The notes under the pieces are model-generated. The model did no database searches. It was not told the DNA's origin and saw nothing but the letters and a program-made list of their open reading frames with translations. A stretch of DNA of 64,000 bases from Collybia mongolica (taxonomy: Eukaryota > Basidiomycota > Agaricomycetes > Agaricales > Clitocybaceae), in assembly GCA_013420905.1 (NCBI GenBank), contig JAAXNY010000011.1:3038001-3102000 (forward strand), given 5' to 3'. Shown piece after piece: positions 59,965 through 64,000 of the stretch (positions are counted from its first letter, which is position 1; each line of letters begins with the position of its first letter). Both the position numbers and the translations under genes were made by a program.

Positions 59965-60037
59965 ACAAACAAGCAACAGGGTTGGGGGAATCCCCCACCC
60001 GACCTGTTTCGTATATATACTCATCAGGCCTGTTTGT
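59965..60037 (-). ncRNA. hammerhead ribozyme motif b, copy B (type I)
   Basis: Same core and stem I as 45051-45123: ACAAACAGGC, CUGAUGA, GUAUAUAUAC, GAAA and a GUU cleavage triplet before GCUUGUUUGU. The apex of stem III reads AUU instead of ACU, a loop change without effect on pairing. Confidence 0.85.
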
Positions 60038-60981
60038 TAATGTTAATCAGATTCTCCGCTCGCGCCGCCGCACCGTAACGGCGCGCGCGCGGTTTTTCCG
60101 AGCGACCATAGCGTATACCCCTCAGAGCACATGTTACGCCATGTGAGGGGGTGTGCGCTATCATGCGCGCTCGACGCGCATGGGATGCGGTCCATGTTGG
60201 CCCGCCCTACCTTAGTATTTATCCGATACACGGATCAATCTCGGTTAGCTATACACCGACGCGGATCATTAAAGAAGATGGATCTCGTGCCTTGATCTTA
60301 TCTACTTATAGCCGCGCTATACTTAGGCGCCGGGCCCCATCGGGCCGGCTACTTAACCTTTAAGGTTTAAGGTTAAAGGTTAGCGGTTAGGGTTAGGCTA
60401 TTATTCGTTAGAATAAAAAACCGTTAGCTGGTCGTTTCGATGGTTAAATCGATACTACTTACGTTAGGGTTAGGATGTTCCAACGGCCATCTAAAACCGA
60501 CGTGTCCCAGATTTTAAACAGAGCTTCTGGTAAACGTATGTAGTGAATAGGAAAAACTGGGAGAATAGACAGTTTTTCAAGGAGTTCTTACGAGAATTGA
60601 CACTTAGAGTGATTCAAGCGGGGAGTTGCTACTAGGCGACGTCCCTTAAGACGAAATAGATCTTTACACGAGGTTCAATTTTACAGGGGGGACCCAATCC
60701 CCAACCTCAATCAACTTGGGCGCTATTACTTTTCGTAACCAGCCGGAATCCACCAGCATGCTACGCATCAGATAGATAGACTTATACCAAAGATCAAGAG
60801 GTAATCGTTTCGTGAAGGTGATCAACTGCGCGGGGTAAGCCGCGACAGGTGTGGGGCCTTAGCCCACAAGATCATCAAAAGTTATTTCACTTTTCGCTGA
60901 GCACAGACCGTAAAGTGTAGCAGGAACTGCATTGCGACCGGTTTCCTAGGCCATCACCTCTGGGGATACCAAAGGCGCAGA
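60038..60981 (-). other. downstream region of Penelope copy B
   Basis: Counterpart of 45124-46067 with the same GGGTTAGG words and inverted repeats. Differences are single substitutions with no net length change. No conserved protein frame was seen. Confidence 0.6.
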
Positions 60982-63966
60982 TTAGAGAGCTACTCCAGTA
61001 GGGTCCGCATTCACTCCGAGCCTAAAACCTTGGTTCCAAGCAAGGACGAAAGGGTCCAACTCTGAGTCCGCACGCTCGCGCGTGTGAATGGTTTCGATCC
61101 GTTCCCTGTTCTCAATGTTAGGAATGGGGTTTATGGTTCTTACTACCGTATTCTGGGGGTTACCCACAGGCTCATTGGGTACAGCCTTTCGTGCTGCATC
61201 CTTGTCTAAATGTTCGACAACGATCTTCTTCCAAAGATTTACTAGGTCGAAGAGATTGAGAGTGCGTTTGCGACTAACAATCCATCGGCGCTTTAGGATA
61301 TCTAGCTTCCGTATATCTGGTATTGAGGTCGTCGTACCGTTAGTGACCTGAAGACGCACAGTGTACGCCTCCGGGACTCCATCGGCCAACTTGCCCAAAG
61401 ATCCAGATAATTGTGGGAACTCTATGGGGGGTAAGCGGTTCCCCTCCGTAGCTGCCTGGTTATGGTTTAACCATAACGACCAGAAATCCGTGATTGTGTT
61501 GCCCAATTCTCGAGCAGAAAAGTAATTCCAAGCAGTATTGAATTCAGACTTAAGCACCAGAACACTGTCTAGCTCTCCAGAACCCTTAGACTCTGATAGA
61601 CGTTTCTGCCATCGTTCTGCCATATTGACCGAAGTCCACTGCAATACTAATTTCACTGGATAGCCACGCTGTATATAGAGCGCACGAAGCGAGTCTATAG
61701 CGTTCCGGTAGTTCTGAAATGTACTACTCAGGGTGGCTAAACGGGACATCTCGCCCACATAGGTTCCTCTTTTTACATCCAGAGGGTGGTGAGAGATCCA
61801 TGGAATTCTTTCCTGGTGCGATCCACTTTTCCGATAGGGCATGTGTTGCAAACGGTTCTGCATATCAATGTATAACATCATATCCAGGAACGGCGCTTGC
61901 CTATCAGACGCGGACCACTCTATTTCGCAAGATTCGATTTCAAGTGTATTAACAATGCGAAGTGCCTCATCAGCAGAGGAAGCATACACAATTGCTAAAC
62001 AGTCATCTATGTATCGACCGTAGAAAGGTATTCTCGGGTCGTTCAGTATATTACATTTCCTTTCAAAATAGACTCCGAAGAGGTTTGCAAGATCCGGGGA
62101 ATCTGCTACTCCCATAGCGAGTCCATGTAATTGAAGGTATATATATTTCTGAAAACGAAATACAAGGTTACGATTCCCGACTTCTAATGCAAGTATGAAT
62201 GCCTGAAGGCCACGCAATACGTGCTCGTCAAGGTGCATGAAATTGATGTATTCAGGATCCAGTCCGGTGATATATTCAAGATACATGTCGGTCACAATAT
62301 CTATACAACGTTGAATTGGTATATTAGGATAGTAGGCAACAATATCGCCCGTGACGATGAAGAACTTTTTCCGATTTGAAATAGTAACCTTACTCAATTT
62401 GATCGCCAGGTCTTTGGTACCATGTATAATGGATGGCGCCGCTTTGATGAGCGGTTTGAGTTTTTTCGAAACAAATTTAGCGGCTGGATTCATAACCGCC
62501 GAGTGACAGGGTATTATGGGTCGCATTTTAACAGGCTGTTTGTGTATCTTAGGGATACCGTAAAAGCAGGGCAAGTTTGCGAGATCATACGTTTCTCCAG
62601 CATCAGGTATGAATTGACGGAACCAATCCAATAGCTGGTCACAAGGTTCGTCGCTTAAGAGCATAGCTTTTTGGGCGAGCTCGTCCATTTGTTCGATTGT
62701 TTTCTTAATGTAGGTGGCAGCGATGAGAGGATGTAACATCTTGTAATTAGTTTCATCATCAAGGAGCTCCTTACATTTCTCTATTAGCCAGTCACGCCTA
62801 GACACCGATATGCCAAGATTTTTATCGGTGGGTGTTAGGACATAATTGTTATCTAACAGCCACCTTCGAATTCGGGTAGTGTTAGGCCGGGGCGTTGACG
62901 GCGCAGCTTCTTCCGCGGGTATTTTAGCGATTGTGTTTTCCACAAAGTACTGACCACGACGGATCCCTAGCTCGATGTAGTCTGGTAACAGAGGAACTTT
63001 TCCTAAGGGGGGGCGGTTAAGTTCATAGTCTGGGTCATAGAGAGAGGTAGATTCTGGGTTGGAGAAGGCAAAGTATAGGCGCCATCTCAGGCGACGCGAG
63101 AAGTCTTTCCAAGCGTCTAGAATTAATTTAGAATTTCTTTCTGACTTAAACATATAATTCATGCCGACAGATAAGTCATACTCAATATTTTTCGGGAGAT
63201 TCACCCCTGGTGCACGATGGATAACATTCTTATATTTATTGGCATCAAGTACAAATATGGGCGTATTTAATAATATATATGAGCGTGCAAGAGGGTATGG
63301 AATGGTTAGCAACCAGTCAGGCCAAGTGTAGGGATTCTCGTACCGGAATGAGCGATTCGGCGGCGGTAATTCAAATACAGTGGTGTCGTCGCCTACTTGG
63401 ACGACGACTTCTTGGCTCCCCGAGGGCCAGGCTTCCCAGCCTTCCCTTTCCCCTTGAGACCTTTGCCATTCTTCTTCATCGCGGCGAGCTTGACGGCTTG
63501 GCGCGGCTGAGGAGCCTTCTTCTTGTTGGAGGCGGTCTTCTTGGGGGCGGCGGAGGAGGACGACTTCTTGGCGGCTCCCTTCTTGAATCGGAGATCCTGG
63601 AAGGGAAGAAGTCAGAACATTTAAATTGGAGCGGCCGCGGTGACGTACCTTGGGCGCTGGAGTCCTCTTCTTGATGGCTTGGTCGACAGCCTTCTGGACT
63701 AACTTACTTAAGTCCTTCTGCTTGACGGCGTCATCGCCTTCATCGACATCCATCTTGTCACGGAGATCCTTCTTAGCTTCTTTCTTCTTAGTGACGGTAA
63801 GGTGGGCCGCCTCAACGAGGGAGACGACGCGGAGTCCGATGATGGGGAGATCACGGGCGACTAGGAGGTAGTTAGACTTGGACGCAGGGTCCGGGATCCA
63901 TCCTGTGATCTTAACCTCTCCTTCTTCATCACCATCCTCGAGGATAGGTCGCTTCCTGCGCGCCAT
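60982..63966 (-). CDS. Penelope-like reverse transcriptase
   Basis: A 994-codon open frame. Residues 1-106 are a charged leader (MARRKRPILEDGDEEGE...), and 107-190 a Gln/Glu/Arg-rich stretch that partly overlaps an intron and an alternative frame. The RT follows: NYVLTPTDKNLGISV, CFYGIPKIHKQPVKMRPII, VTGDIVAYYPNIP, HGLAMGVADSPDLANLF and the catalytic FYGRYIDDCLAIVY, then SASDRQAPFLD and a ~300-residue helical C-terminus with no GIY-YIG nuclease. It would copy element RNA, probably primed at chromosome ends. The frame is intact, so this copy may be functional. Whether translation starts at 63966 or nearer the RT core is uncertain because of the alternative exon. Confidence 0.85.
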   Translation of the reverse strand: MARRKRPILEDGDEEGEVKITGWIPDPASKSNYLLVARDLPIIGLRVVSLVEAAHLTVTKKKEAKKDLRDKMDVDEGDDAVKQKDLSKLVQKAVDQAIKKRTPAPKVRHRGRSNLNVLTSSLPGSPIQEGSRQEVVLLRRPQEDRLQQEEGSSAAPSRQARRDEEEWQRSQGEREGWEAWPSGSQEVVVQVGDDTTVFELPPPNRSFRYENPYTWPDWLLTIPYPLARSYILLNTPIFVLDANKYKNVIHRAPGVNLPKNIEYDLSVGMNYMFKSERNSKLILDAWKDFSRRLRWRLYFAFSNPESTSLYDPDYELNRPPLGKVPLLPDYIELGIRRGQYFVENTIAKIPAEEAAPSTPRPNTTRIRRWLLDNNYVLTPTDKNLGISVSRRDWLIEKCKELLDDETNYKMLHPLIAATYIKKTIEQMDELAQKAMLLSDEPCDQLLDWFRQFIPDAGETYDLANLPCFYGIPKIHKQPVKMRPIIPCHSAVMNPAAKFVSKKLKPLIKAAPSIIHGTKDLAIKLSKVTISNRKKFFIVTGDIVAYYPNIPIQRCIDIVTDMYLEYITGLDPEYINFMHLDEHVLRGLQAFILALEVGNRNLVFRFQKYIYLQLHGLAMGVADSPDLANLFGVYFERKCNILNDPRIPFYGRYIDDCLAIVYASSADEALRIVNTLEIESCEIEWSASDRQAPFLDMMLYIDMQNRLQHMPYRKSGSHQERIPWISHHPLDVKRGTYVGEMSRLATLSSTFQNYRNAIDSLRALYIQRGYPVKLVLQWTSVNMAERWQKRLSESKGSGELDSVLVLKSEFNTAWNYFSARELGNTITDFWSLWLNHNQAATEGNRLPPIEFPQLSGSLGKLADGVPEAYTVRLQVTNGTTTSIPDIRKLDILKRRWIVSRKRTLNLFDLVNLWKKIVVEHLDKDAARKAVPNEPVGNPQNTVVRTINPIPNIENRERIETIHTRERADSELDPFVLAWNQGFRLGVNADPTGVAL
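63393..63966 (-). CDS. alternative spliced product: lysine-rich ORF1-like protein
   Basis: Splicing out 63597-63648 (GTACGT...TTCCAG, 52 nt) joins exon 63966-63649 to 63596-63393 and shifts frame. The product is 173 residues ending ...GAKKSSSK before a TAG. The second exon is dominated by Lys, Ala, Ser and Gly, with G or C at nearly every third position, which marks it as the selected frame. The unspliced reading of the same DNA gives the Gln/Glu/Arg-rich linker of the 994-codon RT frame. The basic protein could bind element RNA, by analogy with ORF1 proteins. Intron choice would then switch between the small protein and the RT fusion. Confidence 0.55.
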
Positions 63967-64000
63967 CTCGACTTTGCTGGTGTCGGTGACGGGGACGATG

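Larger units (their letters stand above)
59908..64000 (-). mobile_element. Penelope-like element, copy B (runs off the window)
   Basis: A Coprina-type, apparently endonuclease-lacking Penelope-like retroelement on the minus strand. It has a 994-codon open frame, a ~945-bp downstream region, hammerhead b and a telomeric tract. The 5' side continues beyond 64000, so the upstream end was not seen. No GIY-YIG motif is visible after the RT domain, in line with elements that prime on telomeric G-strand overhangs. Confidence 0.85.

Noticed and set aside
1..64000. tRNA or rRNA genes
   Set aside because: Scanned by eye for T-loop GGTTCGA-type boxes in a cloverleaf context and found none convincing; a tRNAscan-SE run would be decisive.

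Overview
The window looks like a subtelomeric piece of a basidiomycete chromosome, most likely an Agaricomycete. Supporting signs are introns of about 48-65 nt in nearly every gene, F-box/leucine-rich proteins of the mushroom-expanded type, an Ngaro/DIRS-like tyrosine-recombinase retrotransposon, small secreted Thr/Ser-rich proteins, and Penelope-like retroelements joined to interstitial TTAGGG repeats. Gene models below were built by hand from reading frames, GT-AG (rarely GC-AG) borders and phase; for the MFS transporter, the aldo/keto reductase, the 206-residue protein and the large hydrolase the exon lengths sum to a multiple of three.

Layout. 0-4.85 kb: decayed sequence and an F-box gene broken by one TGA. 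4.85-12.17 kb: a CACTA/KDZ-like DNA transposon with subterminal palindromic repeats, carrying a dead Ngaro-like element; it sits with a 3-bp target duplication inside an F-box relic whose two halves can be rejoined by comparison with the neighbouring F-box gene. 12.5-14.2 kb: an intact F-box gene. 14.2-27.1 kb: gene-poor, with three small secreted protein genes, two on a roughly 700-bp segmental duplication. 27.1-29.3 kb: a 13-exon MFS transporter. 33.8-36.7 kb: a conserved fungal protein and an aldo/keto reductase that seems to need a 1-nt exon. 37.1-42.9 kb: a 1576-residue alpha/beta-hydrolase protein with a very long disordered N-terminus.

44.3-64.0 kb is the most unusual part. Two almost identical Penelope-like copies lie in the same orientation about 15 kb apart. 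Each is followed downstream of its reverse transcriptase by a hammerhead ribozyme motif, a TTAGGG-type tract and a second, different hammerhead motif; copies of the second motif differ by compensatory base changes. Between the two retroelement copies lie tandem repeats, a decayed gene with similar-sized exon-like modules, and two tandem paralogous intron-rich genes encoding roughly 1000-residue proteins with a ParB-like N-terminal region. This resembles the rotifer 'terminon' arrangement, in which telomere-attached, endonuclease-deficient Penelope elements carry extra genes. I consider it the best candidate for an undescribed system here; the cargo interpretation is inference.
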